From: Clostridia bacterium
GTDB taxonomy: Bacteria; Bacillota; Clostridia; Christensenellales; Aristaeellaceae
Direction of reading: 5' to 3'
Assembly: GCA_900759005.1 (NCBI GenBank)
Contig: CAAEUQ010000079.1
Location: 1 to 18,424, forward strand
Length of the DNA: 18,424 nt
Under the pieces are notes generated by a model. The model did no database searches and was not told where the DNA came from. It worked only from the letters and a program-made list of their open reading frames with translations. Both the position numbers and the translations under genes were made by a program. This document shows, piece by piece, positions 1 to 7,620 of this stretch (its first letter is position 1; each line of letters opens with the position of its first letter).

Positions 1-101
1 ACGAATTGCACGTCCCCCGCCTGTCGATACAGCCTGACCGCATACAATTTTGTCGTGACTTCGTGTTGCAAATACCGCTTGTTCTGTGCTATACTCTTCA
101 T
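1..101 (-). CDS. N-terminus of a probable transposase/helix-turn-helix protein (partial)
   Basis: The minus strand opens with ATG at 101-99 and reads 33 uninterrupted codons to the window edge. An AAAGGA ribosome binding site lies about 10 bases upstream (complement of roughly 111-117), which supports a real start. The peptide begins MKSIAQNKRYLQHEV and continues with KLYAVRLYRQAGDVQF. This resembles, from memory, the N-terminal helix-turn-helix region of clostridial transposase/integrase-type proteins, in which a short basic start is followed by a KLYAV-LYR helix. Codon use (ATA, TTG, AGT) is less GC-rich than in the neighbouring genes, as expected for a mobile gene. The catalytic part is outside the window, so the family is inferred; a host regulator with a similar start is the main alternative. 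Confidence 0.45.
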   Translation of the reverse strand, partial: MKSIAQNKRYLQHEVTTKLYAVRLYRQAGDVQF

Positions 102-234
102 GGCGATTGATTCCTTTCGTTGGATGCGGTGTGGTGACTTTATTCTAACGGTTTCAATCGCTTTTTTCTATCTCCCCTCGGTCTCACTTCTATTGTAAGG
201 CTACAAGCGCGCATAGGAAACAGACGCACAAACG

Positions 235-263
235 TTGATTTTCTTTAGGAAATATGCTATAAT
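235..263 (+). promoter_or_regulatory. Sigma-A type promoter of nfnAB
   Basis: TTGATT (235-240) and TATAAT (258-263) are separated by 17 bases. The -10 box is preceded by TGC, an extended -10 arrangement. The predicted start near 270 gives a leader of about 55 bases before nfnA. The leader shows no obvious riboswitch or terminator, so expression looks constitutive or controlled by a factor not visible here. Confidence 0.75.
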
Positions 264-323
264 TGCAGAGAATAACTTGGAAGGCAGCGAAGGTTTTTGA
301 TAAGAGAGCAAGGAGATGGAATT

Positions 324-1169
324 ATGTTCAAAATTGTGAAAAAGCAGCCTTTGAATCCGACCGTCACCAAGATGGTCGTCGAAGCGCCGCTGATCGCCAA
401 AAAAGCGCACGCCGGTCAGTTTATCATTCTGCGCGCGAGCGAAGACGGCGAACGCATTCCGCTGACCATCGCGGGCTATGACCGCGAGGCGGGCACCGTA
501 GATATCATTTTCCAGATCGTCGGTGGAACGACGATGGAATTGAACGCGCTGAACGAGGGCGATTACCTGCCCGATTTCGTAGGCCCCCTCGGCAAGGCAA
601 CGCATATTGAAGGCATTAAGAAGGTCGCGATCGTCGGCGGCGGCGTGGGTTGCGCCATCGCGCTTCCGGTTGCGCAGGCATTCCACGAGGCGGGCGCGGA
701 GGTGCATGCGTTCGTCGGCTTCCGCTGCAAGGATCTCGTGATCCTCGAGGACGAATTCAAAGCCTGTTCCGATAAGCTGTTCATGATGACCGACGACGGT
801 ACCTACGGCCGCAAGGGCGTCGTAACCGTTCCGCTTGAGGAGCAGATCGTTGCGGGCGAGAATTACGATGAAGTGATCGCAATCGGCCCGGTGATCATGA
901 TGAAATTCGTTTGCCTGACCACCAAGAAGTACGGCGTAAAGACCGTGATCTCCATGAACCCGATCATGATCGACGGCACCGGTATGTGCGGCGGTTGCCG
1001 ACTGACGGTTGGCGGCGAAACGAAGTTCGCATGCGTGGACGGTCCGGAATTCGATGGACACCTCGTAGATTTCGACGAAGCGATGAAGCGCGGCGCGATG
1101 TACCGCGATTTCGAAGCGCATAAGCGCGAAGAAACCTGTGCGCTTTTGAATAAGAAGGAGGCTGAATAA
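324..1169 (+). CDS. nfnA: NfnA: NAD(H)/FAD-binding subunit of ferredoxin-NADP+ transhydrogenase
   Basis: This is the small subunit of the electron-bifurcating NADH-dependent reduced ferredoxin:NADP+ oxidoreductase; the same fold occurs in sulfide dehydrogenase and PyrK. It is a soluble cytoplasmic flavoprotein of 281 aa, the normal size. ATG 324 is chosen over the in-frame TTG 297 because AAGGAG (310-315) sits 8 bases upstream. Visible parts are an FAD-binding RIPLTIAGYD stretch (residues 44-53), a nucleotide-binding VAIVGGGVGC (101-110), and a C-terminal [2Fe-2S] site with C222, C225 and C237. D218 just before them fits the Asp-plus-three-Cys ligation known in this family. The gene is followed one base later by nfnB, its partner, so the two are one operon. 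Assignment as Nfn rather than SudB rests on the pair and is probable, not proven. Confidence 0.9.
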   Translation: MFKIVKKQPLNPTVTKMVVEAPLIAKKAHAGQFIILRASEDGERIPLTIAGYDREAGTVDIIFQIVGGTTMELNALNEGDYLPDFVGPLGKATHIEGIKKVAIVGGGVGCAIALPVAQAFHEAGAEVHAFVGFRCKDLVILEDEFKACSDKLFMMTDDGTYGRKGVVTVPLEEQIVAGENYDEVIAIGPVIMMKFVCLTTKKYGVKTVISMNPIMIDGTGMCGGCRLTVGGETKFACVDGPEFDGHLVDFDEAMKRGAMYRDFEAHKREETCALLNKKEAE

Positions 1170-1170
1170 C

Positions 1171-2592
1171 ATGGCTGAGAAGAATATGAGCCTCAAAAAG
1201 TGCCCGATGCCCTCGTTGGATCCGAATTACCGCAATAAGGTGTTCGAGGAAGTCGCGACCGGCTACACCTATGAAATGGCGATCGAAGAGGCGCGCCGCT
1301 GCCTGCATTGCAAGAACAAGCCCTGCGTAAGCGCGTGCCCGGTTTGCATTGATATTCCCGCGTTTATCGAGCGCGTTGCCAACGAGGATATCGAGGGCGC
1401 GTTCGAGGTTCTGAACAAGCAGTCCTCGCTGCCGGCGGTCTGCGGCCGCGTTTGCCCGCAGGAAACGCAGTGTGAATCCAAATGCGTGCGCGGCATCAAG
1501 GGCGAACCGGTCGGCATCGGCCGTCTGGAGCGCTTCGTGGCGGACTGGCATCGCGAGCATTCGACGGAAGCGCCGAAAGCGCCCGAAGCGAACGGCCACA
1601 AGGTCGCGGTGATCGGTGCGGGCCCGGCGGGTCTGACCTGTGCGGGAGATCTGGCGCGCATGGGCTATAAGGTCACGGTGTTTGAAGCGCTGCACGTGGC
1701 GGGCGGCGTGCTCAGCTACGGCATTCCGGAGTTCCGTCTGCCGAAGGCGATCGTGAATAAGGAAGTCGATAACCTGAAGGCGCTGGGCGTGGACATCGAA
1801 ACCGATATGGTCATCGGCAAGGTGCTCACGATCGACGAGCTGTTTGAGGACGGCTATGAAGCGGTGTTCATCGGCTCCGGCGCGGGTCTGCCGCGCTTTA
1901 TGGGCATCCCGGGCGAGAGCCTCAAGGGAGTGTATTCCGCGAATGAATTCCTGACCCGCATCAACCTCATGAAGGCGTACAAGCCGGACAGCAAGACCCC
2001 GATCCGTCACGGTCATAAGGTCGCGGTCGTTGGCGGCGGCAACGTTGCGATGGACGCGGCGCGCTGCGCGAAGCGTCTGGGCGCGGAAGAGGTTTACATC
2101 GTGTATCGCCGCGGCATGGAAGAGCTGCCGGCGCGCCGCGAAGAGGTCGAGCACGCGGAGGAGGAGGGCATCATCTTCAAGACCCTCACGAACCCCGTCG
2201 AGGTGCTGGGCTATAACAATCCCGACGATCCGAGAGATCCGAAGAACGGCGAAGTGATCGGCATGAAGTGCGTCGAGATGGAGCTGGGCGAGCCGGATGC
2301 GTCCGGTCGTCGCCGCCCGATTGTGAAGGAAGGCAGCGAATTCGTGCTCGATATCGACACGATGATCATGGCGCTGGGCACCAGCCCGAACCCGTTGATC
2401 CGCTCCACCACGCCGGGTCTGGACGCCAACAAGCACGGCTGCATCGTCACGCAGGGCGAGGACGGTCTGACCAGCCGCGAAGGCGTTTATGCCGGCGGCG
2501 ACGCCGTGACCGGCGCTGCGACCGTCATTCTCGCGATGGGCGCGGGCAAGAACGCTGCAAAGGCGATTGACGAATACATCAAGAGCAAATAA
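1171..2592 (+). CDS. nfnB: NfnB: large subunit of ferredoxin-NADP+ transhydrogenase (GltA-like)
   Basis: This large subunit (473 aa) binds FAD and two [4Fe-4S] clusters and, with NfnA, couples NADH and reduced ferredoxin oxidation to NADP+ reduction. The N-terminal dihydropyrimidine dehydrogenase/GltD-type iron-sulfur domain has cysteines at 44, 47, 52, 56 and 59, then 91, 95, 101 and 105. Next comes the FAD Rossmann motif GAGPAG (149-154). A second dinucleotide site, GGGNVAMD, begins at 288, and the family ending YAGGDAVTGAATVILAMGAG is present. AAGGAGG (1155-1161) lies 9 bases before the ATG, inside the end of nfnA, which indicates translational coupling. A stand-alone glutamate synthase small subunit has the same fold, but the adjacent nfnA and absence of gltB favour Nfn. 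Confidence 0.9.
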   Translation: MAEKNMSLKKCPMPSLDPNYRNKVFEEVATGYTYEMAIEEARRCLHCKNKPCVSACPVCIDIPAFIERVANEDIEGAFEVLNKQSSLPAVCGRVCPQETQCESKCVRGIKGEPVGIGRLERFVADWHREHSTEAPKAPEANGHKVAVIGAGPAGLTCAGDLARMGYKVTVFEALHVAGGVLSYGIPEFRLPKAIVNKEVDNLKALGVDIETDMVIGKVLTIDELFEDGYEAVFIGSGAGLPRFMGIPGESLKGVYSANEFLTRINLMKAYKPDSKTPIRHGHKVAVVGGGNVAMDAARCAKRLGAEEVYIVYRRGMEELPARREEVEHAEEEGIIFKTLTNPVEVLGYNNPDDPRDPKNGEVIGMKCVEMELGEPDASGRRRPIVKEGSEFVLDIDTMIMALGTSPNPLIRSTTPGLDANKHGCIVTQGEDGLTSREGVYAGGDAVTGAATVILAMGAGKNAAKAIDEYIKSK

Positions 2593-2602
2593 TCCCATTT
2601 GG

Positions 2603-2638
2603 AAAGCGCTGCAATCCTTCTGCGATTGCGGCGCTTTT
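2603..2638 (+). terminator. Intrinsic terminator of nfnAB
   Basis: Arms 2603-2616 and 2624-2637 pair over 14 positions with one G-U, enclosing a 7-base loop, and end in TTTT. It lies 10 bases after the nfnB stop. Confidence 0.8.
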
Positions 2639-2751
2639 GCATCCAAACATGGCGAAATTCAGCGCGCAGGGTTAAAATTACATTCGCGTGAAACAAAGTA
2701 TGCTCCCCAGGCGTCCAATCTATGGAAACCAAAGAAGCGAGGCGAGAAACG

Positions 2752-3336
2752 ATGAAGAAATGGCTGGTTGGAATTTTGGCGATCATCTGCGCAAGTATGC
2801 CGCTGAGCGTTGCACCCGCGGAAGCGCTGCCGCAGGAGAATTTTGATTCGATGCTGCCGGTCATGGATTCCATTCTCCGCTGCTGCGTTGAAAACGATAT
2901 GACGTACGACGCGGGCAACCCGGAATTCTTCTGGTCGGTTCTTTACTATTACTGCGCGAATTGGGCGAAGGACGACCCTGAATGCGAGATCGTGGACGGC
3001 GAGCTGCGCGTGCCCGCCGAGCGCATGAAGGCTTATGCCAAAGCGCTTTTCGACGGCGTGGAGTCCTTTCCCGCGCCACCTGCCGATTGCGTGATTCGCT
3101 ATGATGCGGACTGGCAATCCTATTTCATGCCGGCGAGCGATGCGAGCGAAAATGCGATCGTCGTGCGCAGCACATACGATCAGCCGAACGGCTCGATCTC
3201 CGTCGAAGCCGAGCTGATTCAGCCGGACGGAACGCCGATCGCAGCGCTGCACGCATTTCTTGTTCCTGATGCGAATGCGCAGGAAAGCGATGAATTCCCC
3301 TACAGCGTCAGCGAAGCGTTGATCGAATACGAATAA
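2752..3336 (+). CDS. Secreted protein of unknown function
   Basis: This 194-aa protein has a clear signal peptide: MKK, a hydrophobic core (residues 4-16), and a likely cleavage site after A-E-A at residue 25. ATG 2752 is preferred over the in-frame ATG 2722 because the latter has no ribosome binding site and would put a charged decapeptide in front of the signal sequence. The site for 2752 is only modest (GAGG at 2739-2742). The mature part is acidic and about 170 aa, with paired cysteines near its start (RCCVEND), an aromatic FFWSVLYYYC patch and a C-terminal half that looks beta-rich. There is no anchor, lipobox or enzymatic motif. I do not recognise the family. It stands alone between two terminators, so its neighbours give no functional hint. 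Confidence 0.8.
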   Translation: MKKWLVGILAIICASMPLSVAPAEALPQENFDSMLPVMDSILRCCVENDMTYDAGNPEFFWSVLYYYCANWAKDDPECEIVDGELRVPAERMKAYAKALFDGVESFPAPPADCVIRYDADWQSYFMPASDASENAIVVRSTYDQPNGSISVEAELIQPDGTPIAALHAFLVPDANAQESDEFPYSVSEALIEYE

Positions 3337-3340
3337 ACAA

Positions 3341-3373
3341 CCGCCGCCCCGAATGCAACGGAGCGGCGTTTTT
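3341..3373 (+). terminator. Intrinsic terminator after the secreted protein gene
   Basis: CGCCGC (3342-3347) pairs with GCGGCG (3363-3368), extended inward by CCG/CGG after a mismatch, and is followed by TTTTT. The hairpin lies between convergent genes. On the minus strand its trailing sequence is less T-rich, so it is at best a weak terminator for the symporter gene. Confidence 0.8.
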
Positions 3374-3445
3374 GTGCGCAGAATGGGGAAGGTAAACGTC
3401 AATGGCAAAAAGGTATTCGAATGTTTTCCCCGCGCGGTTCATCGT

Positions 3446-4978
3446 TTACTTTGCGGTTTTCTTATCGCGCACAAGCTTGAATGCGATCGGCGAAAGGAGC
3501 GCAATCGCAATCAGGTTTGGAATTGACATCAGACCGTTGAACGTGTCCGCGATGTCCCAGAGCAGTCCGAGGTCGAGCGTTGCGCCGATGATTGCAACCA
3601 GTGAAAAGATGACCATAAACGGTTTAACTGCCTTATGACCGAACAGAAATTCGACAAATCGGGTGCCGTACAGCCCCCAGCCGAGCACCGTACTCAGCGC
3701 GAAACAGCACAGCGCAATCGCGGTCGGAACGGTTGCCCAGCTGCCGTAGGTTGCGGTGAACCCGTGCATCGTCAGATCCGCACCGGCGGGGGAGCCATAG
3801 GTGATCACTGCGCCGCTGACCAGAACGACCAGCGCAGTGAGCGTGCAGATGATGATCGTATCGACGAAGACCTCGAAGATGCCGAACAGACCCTGACGAA
3901 CCGGATTGTCCGTGTCCGCGCTCGCGTGTGCGATCGACGCGGTGCCCAGCCCCGCTTCGTTTGAGAAAATGCCGCGCGCGATGCCTTTTTTCATCGAAAG
4001 AAACATACTGCCGATCACGCCGCCGGTTACGGCACGCGGATTGAACGCGCCTTCAAAGATCGAACCGAACGCGGCGGGAACGCTTTTTATATTTCCAAAT
4101 ACCACGCCCAGCGCCATCACGATGTACAGCGCCGCCATGAACGGAACCAGCAGCTCCGTGACCCGCGCGAGGCGTTTGATGCCGCCGAGCAGCACGATCA
4201 TGACGAACAACGCAACCAGAATACCAAGAATCAGGTTGATCAGCTTGAGATTCGCGCCCGCCGTTGCGTCAAAGCTCTTCAGCACCGTGCCGACGGAGGT
4301 GACGATCGAATTGACCTGCGTGGCGCTGCCGATGCCGAACGTCGCGAGAATGCCGAATGCAGTAAATACATACGCCAGCCAGTGCCAGTGCTTTTTCAAG
4401 CCGTTTTTGATGTAATACATCGGGCCGCCGACCCAATCGCCCTTTTCATTGCGCTCGCGGAAGCGAACGGCGAGCGTGACCTCGACGAATTTCGTGCACA
4501 TGCCCAGAAACGCCGAAATCCACATCCAGAACACCGCGCCCGGGCCGCCCAGCGCAATTGCGCCCGCGACACCCGCGATATTGCCCGTGCCGACCGTCGC
4601 CGCCAGAGCGGTGCAGACCGCCTGAAACGGCGTTACCGCGCCCGCACCCGCCTTCTGACGCGAGAAGAGCTTGCCGATCGTTTCCTTCATCGCCGCTTTC
4701 AGCTTGCGAATTTGGATCACGCGCGTGCCGATCGTCAGATACAGCCCCACGCCCAGAATCAGCGCCATTGCCGGAACACCCCAGACGAAATCGTTGACCT
4801 TTCCGTTGATTGCCGCGATGTTCTGAATCAGCGTCGGCTGCGATTCCTCCGCGCGCTCGGATTCTTCGGTTACGTTTTCGACGGCGGCGGGGGTTGCTGC
4901 AGGCGCGCTCTCGGCGAATGCGAATCCGCAAAGAGTCATCAGAAGGAAAATGAGAATGGGCAAAAGCCGTCTGTTCAT
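3446..4978 (-). CDS. AGCS-family sodium:alanine/glycine symporter
   Basis: This inner-membrane transporter (510 aa) imports small neutral amino acids such as alanine or glycine with Na+. The family signature GGPGAVFWMW is at residues 144-153, preceded by the conserved TVGTGNIAGVAGAIALGG stretch; GGPMYYIKNG and about ten hydrophobic segments follow. Start 4978 is chosen over the in-frame ATG at 4996 because AAGGGAG (complement of 4987-4993) sits 8 bases upstream. Unusually, the conserved transporter begins only near residue 51. It is preceded by a signal-peptide-like segment (MNRRLLPILIFLLMTLCGFA, possible cleavage after A22) and an acidic, Ala/Glu-rich linker. The substrate cannot be fixed from sequence. 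It is divergent from the hydrogenase operon and shares its control region. Confidence 0.92.
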   Translation of the reverse strand: MNRRLLPILIFLLMTLCGFAFAESAPAATPAAVENVTEESERAEESQPTLIQNIAAINGKVNDFVWGVPAMALILGVGLYLTIGTRVIQIRKLKAAMKETIGKLFSRQKAGAGAVTPFQAVCTALAATVGTGNIAGVAGAIALGGPGAVFWMWISAFLGMCTKFVEVTLAVRFRERNEKGDWVGGPMYYIKNGLKKHWHWLAYVFTAFGILATFGIGSATQVNSIVTSVGTVLKSFDATAGANLKLINLILGILVALFVMIVLLGGIKRLARVTELLVPFMAALYIVMALGVVFGNIKSVPAAFGSIFEGAFNPRAVTGGVIGSMFLSMKKGIARGIFSNEAGLGTASIAHASADTDNPVRQGLFGIFEVFVDTIIICTLTALVVLVSGAVITYGSPAGADLTMHGFTATYGSWATVPTAIALCCFALSTVLGWGLYGTRFVEFLFGHKAVKPFMVIFSLVAIIGATLDLGLLWDIADTFNGLMSIPNLIAIALLSPIAFKLVRDKKTAK

Positions 4979-5024
4979 GGAAAAAACTCCCTTCATATTA
5001 TCACGTCTGCGAATGAATGTATAT

Positions 5025-5053
5025 AGCTTAATCCAAATTTATGCATATGTCAA
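5025..5053 (-). promoter_or_regulatory. Possible promoter of the AGCS symporter gene
   Basis: On the minus strand a perfect TTGACA (complement of 5048-5053) is followed after 17 bases by TAAGCT (complement of 5025-5030), a poor -10 box. The -35 is convincing and the -10 is not. A TATATT hexamer further upstream in the same AT-rich stretch is an alternative. Confidence 0.4.
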
Positions 5054-5109
5054 GCGAATATAACACATAAATGAATATTGATAATGTTAAACTTGCAAAT
5101 TCAGGAATC

Positions 5110-5129
5110 AACGCAAATTTTATTGCGTT
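5110..5129. promoter_or_regulatory. Operator-like inverted repeat at the hydrogenase promoter
   Basis: AACGCAA (5110-5116) and TTGCGTT (5123-5129) form a perfect 7-bp inverted repeat with a 6-base AT spacer. The right arm covers the whole -35 hexamer of the rightward promoter, the geometry of a repressor site. No T-tract follows, so it is unlikely to be a terminator. The cognate regulator is not in the window, and the arms do not match the Rex consensus as I remember it. Confidence 0.5.
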
Positions 5130-5151
5130 CGGCGGGTGAACGTGGTATCAT
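5123..5151 (+). promoter_or_regulatory. Promoter of the hydrogenase-hydrolase operon
   Basis: TTGCGT (5123-5128) and TATCAT (5146-5151) are spaced by exactly 17 bases and lie 38 bases before the hydrogenase start. Both hexamers deviate from consensus, which suits a regulated promoter, and the -35 lies inside the inverted repeat at 5110-5129. Confidence 0.6.
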
Positions 5152-5189
5152 AGAAATGAAAGTTTGGCAGAAAGAAATGGGGTCTGGGT

Positions 5190-6620
5190 ATGCCGTTGTT
5201 TGATACAGACGTTCAGGAATTAAAGTATAAAGTGCTGCGCCATGTGGCGGAGCTCGCGCTGAAGGATGAACTGAATCCGGAGAGACTGCTTTCGATTGCG
5301 GAAGAGATCATCCCCGAGGGCAAGCCGACGATGCGCTGCTGCATTTACAAGGAGCGCGCAATCATCAATCAGCGCGTAAAGCTGGCGCTCGGCGGCAATC
5401 GCGAGAATAAAAACGTGGTCGAGGTATTGCCGATTGCGTGCGACGAATGCCCGGTCGAGGGCATTATGGTCACGCCCGCGTGCCGCGGCTGCATCGCGCA
5501 TCGCTGCCAGAATGCGTGCCCCAAGAACGCGATTACGATTGTGAATCATCGCGCAACGATCGATAAATCCAAGTGCGTCGAATGCGGGCGCTGCGTCGAA
5601 GCGTGCTCGTATTCGGCGATCATCAAGCAGACGCGTCCGTGTATTCGCGCGTGCAAACCGAAGGCGCTCGCGATCGATTATGAAACCGGAAAGGCGCGTA
5701 TCAACGAGGAAAAATGCATTTCCTGCGGTGCGTGCGTGTATCAGTGTCCGTTCGGCGCGATTTCCGATAAATCGTATATTATCGATGCGATTCGTATTCT
5801 GAAGGAATCGGAAAACAATACGAAATATAAGGTTTACGCAGTCGTTGCTCCGTCGGTTGGCGCACAGTATGCCGACGTTGAGGTCGGCCGTGTGCTCGGC
5901 GGTATTAAGAAGCTCGGCTTCCATTATCTGGTGGAAGCGGCGTGGGGCGCGGATTTCGTCGCGTATCTGGAGGCGCAGGAACTGGCGGAGAAGAAATTTC
6001 TAACTTCGTCGTGCTGTCCGGCATTCGTGAGCTTTATTAAAAAGAATTATCCGAGCCTGAAGGAGAACGTTTCGCATAACCTGTCGCCGATGGCGCATAT
6101 GGCGATGTTGATTAAGAAAAAGAACCCGAATGCGAAGATCATATTCATCGGGCCCTGCATCGCGAAAAAAAGCGAAACGCGTTACGGCCCCGCGAGCAAA
6201 TACGTCGACTGCACGATCACCTTTGAAGAAATGCAGGCGCTGTTCGATGCGATGGGTATTGACGTAAAGACCACCGAGCCGATCAAGCTCGATCGCGCGT
6301 CGTATTACGGCCGCGTGTTCGCGCGCTGCGGAGGTCTTGCGACGGCGGTGGAGCAGGCGCTGAAGGAGCAGGGCAACGCGGATTTTGCGCTGAAGGCAGT
6401 TTCGTGCAGCGGCATTGCCGATTGCAACGCGGCGCTTCTGAAGGCGTCGAAGGGAAAGCTTCAGGAGAATTTCATCGAGGGTATGGCGTGCGAAAACGGC
6501 TGCATCGGAGGACCGGCGTGTCTGAGCCACGGCGCGCGCAATCGCATTCAGTTTGATCGCTACGAAAAATCGGAAAAGGAGCGCACGATTTCGGGCGCAA
6601 TCGCCGATTTTGATCTGTAA
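5190..6620 (+). CDS. Monomeric [FeFe] hydrogenase, group B-like
   Basis: This 476-aa cytoplasmic iron-sulfur enzyme probably produces or senses H2 using ferredoxin electrons. The N-terminal half carries cysteine groups for several [4Fe-4S] clusters: C84/C87, C98-C110, C129/C132/C135/C139, C151/C155 and C176/C179/C182/C186. The H-cluster domain follows with all three loops: L1 TSSCCPAF (C275 as proton-relay Cys, C276 as ligand), L2 GPCIAKKSE (C323), and L3 EGMACENGCIGGPA (C434, C438). L3 ends GGPA instead of the GGGQP of group A enzymes, and L1 has F where group A has W; together with the cysteine-rich N-terminus this points to group B, which is common in Clostridia and poorly characterised. 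The ribosome binding site is weak (GGGG at 5179-5182). No HydEFG maturases are in the window. Catalytic direction is inferred. Confidence 0.88.
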   Translation: MPLFDTDVQELKYKVLRHVAELALKDELNPERLLSIAEEIIPEGKPTMRCCIYKERAIINQRVKLALGGNRENKNVVEVLPIACDECPVEGIMVTPACRGCIAHRCQNACPKNAITIVNHRATIDKSKCVECGRCVEACSYSAIIKQTRPCIRACKPKALAIDYETGKARINEEKCISCGACVYQCPFGAISDKSYIIDAIRILKESENNTKYKVYAVVAPSVGAQYADVEVGRVLGGIKKLGFHYLVEAAWGADFVAYLEAQELAEKKFLTSSCCPAFVSFIKKNYPSLKENVSHNLSPMAHMAMLIKKKNPNAKIIFIGPCIAKKSETRYGPASKYVDCTITFEEMQALFDAMGIDVKTTEPIKLDRASYYGRVFARCGGLATAVEQALKEQGNADFALKAVSCSGIADCNAALLKASKGKLQENFIEGMACENGCIGGPACLSHGARNRIQFDRYEKSEKERTISGAIADFDL

Positions 6621-6638
6621 ATCAAAGGAGGAAACGCA

Positions 6639-7511
6639 ATGGGCGGCATTCGGGTGATTCCCAACAATCCAGAGCGCAAAGGAATGCTGGATTTGAGAAC
6701 GGAGATTCCTTTTTCCGGTTCGCTTGCGCTCCAGATGATTAAGCCATTCTGGAAATCGGAGGGCGGATTTCCGCTGGTGGTGTTCATTCAGGGCAGCGCA
6801 TGGACAAAGCCCAATCAGTTCTGGGAGATTCCGCAGCTGAGCCGGCTCGCGCGGCGTGGCTTCGTGGTCGCCAGCGTAACGCACCGTTCGGCGTTCGAAG
6901 CGCCCGCTCCGGCGTTTTTGAAGGACGTGAAAACCGCGATTCGCTTCCTGCGCGCACACGCGGAGGAATACGATATCGATCCGAACCGCGTCTGCGCGTG
7001 GGGCACGTCCTCCGGCGGCAATACCGCGCTTTTAATCGGCTTGACCGGCGACGATCCCGCGTTCGAGACGGACGAGTGGGCAGGGCAGTCTACGCGCGTT
7101 CAGGCGGTGGTCGACTGCTTCGGGCCGACGGATCTGATGAAGATGGCGGAGGTTCAGTATAGGGACGTAAAGATTGACGAGACGAATGTGTTTGCCGCGC
7201 TCGGCGGCGCGCTGGACAAGGTGAAAACGCATTCGCGCGCGGAAATCTGCGATCTGATTCGCGAGCGGCTGGAAGAGATCAGCCCGATCCGCTATGTCAG
7301 ACCCGGATTGGATTTGCCGCCGTTCCTGATGCTGCACGGCGATGCGGATCCGGTTGTCCTGTTCGAGGACAGTGAGGCGATGTATCATAAGCTGGTTGAT
7401 TGCGGCTATGACGCGTCGCTCGTCCGAGTGACGAACGCGGAGCACGAGGGAACGTTCTGGAGCGAGGAGCTCGACGAAATGATTTTTGATTTCATTGAAG
7501 AAAGAATCTGA
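6639..7511 (+). CDS. Alpha/beta hydrolase (esterase/lipase-like)
   Basis: This 290-aa protein has the alpha/beta hydrolase layout of the Aes/BD-FAE esterase group: nucleophile elbow GTSSGG with S124, acid D237 in HGDADPVV, and catalytic H269 in NAEHEG. The usual oxyanion HGGxW segment reads QGSAW (51-55); I believe a clostridial subfamily shares this variant, so it may still be active on esters of unknown identity. There is no signal peptide, so it is cytoplasmic. It starts 18 bases after the hydrogenase stop with a consensus AAAGGAGG (6624-6631), so it is co-transcribed with the hydrogenase. The functional link between the two is not obvious. A terminator follows immediately. Confidence 0.85.
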   Translation: MGGIRVIPNNPERKGMLDLRTEIPFSGSLALQMIKPFWKSEGGFPLVVFIQGSAWTKPNQFWEIPQLSRLARRGFVVASVTHRSAFEAPAPAFLKDVKTAIRFLRAHAEEYDIDPNRVCAWGTSSGGNTALLIGLTGDDPAFETDEWAGQSTRVQAVVDCFGPTDLMKMAEVQYRDVKIDETNVFAALGGALDKVKTHSRAEICDLIRERLEEISPIRYVRPGLDLPPFLMLHGDADPVVLFEDSEAMYHKLVDCGYDASLVRVTNAEHEGTFWSEELDEMIFDFIEERI

Positions 7512-7519
7512 ATTCAACG

Positions 7520-7556
7520 AAGCGCTTTCGGCTTTTGACGGCTGAAAGCGCTTTTT
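7520..7556 (+). terminator. Intrinsic terminator of the hydrogenase-hydrolase operon
   Basis: AAGCGCTTTC (7520-7529) pairs perfectly with GAAAGCGCTT (7544-7553), and the tract TTTTT runs to 7556. It begins 8 bases after the hydrolase stop. Confidence 0.88.
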
Positions 7557-7620
7557 GCGGCATGAATTGTCAAAAATGAGCGCATACTGATTCCATTATG
7601 AGAATTCGGAGGGAATTTTT

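Noticed and set aside
964..2646. 560-codon open frame on the minus strand over nfnAB
   Set aside because: Composition is dominated by Arg, His and Ala, as in shadows of GC-rich genes. It is antisense to two clearly recognised genes and spans their terminator.
2567..2755. 62-codon plus-strand frame spanning the nfnB end and its terminator
   Set aside because: It reads through the terminator hairpin and has no coding signature.
3402..3638. 78-codon plus-strand frame after the terminator at 3341-3373
   Set aside because: Most of it is antisense to the C-terminal end of the symporter, with no ribosome binding site.
7567..7599. Promoter TTGTCA ... CATTAT before the glucan synthase gene
   Set aside because: The 21-base spacing is too long and no good -10 lies at 16-18 bases, so I leave that promoter unassigned.
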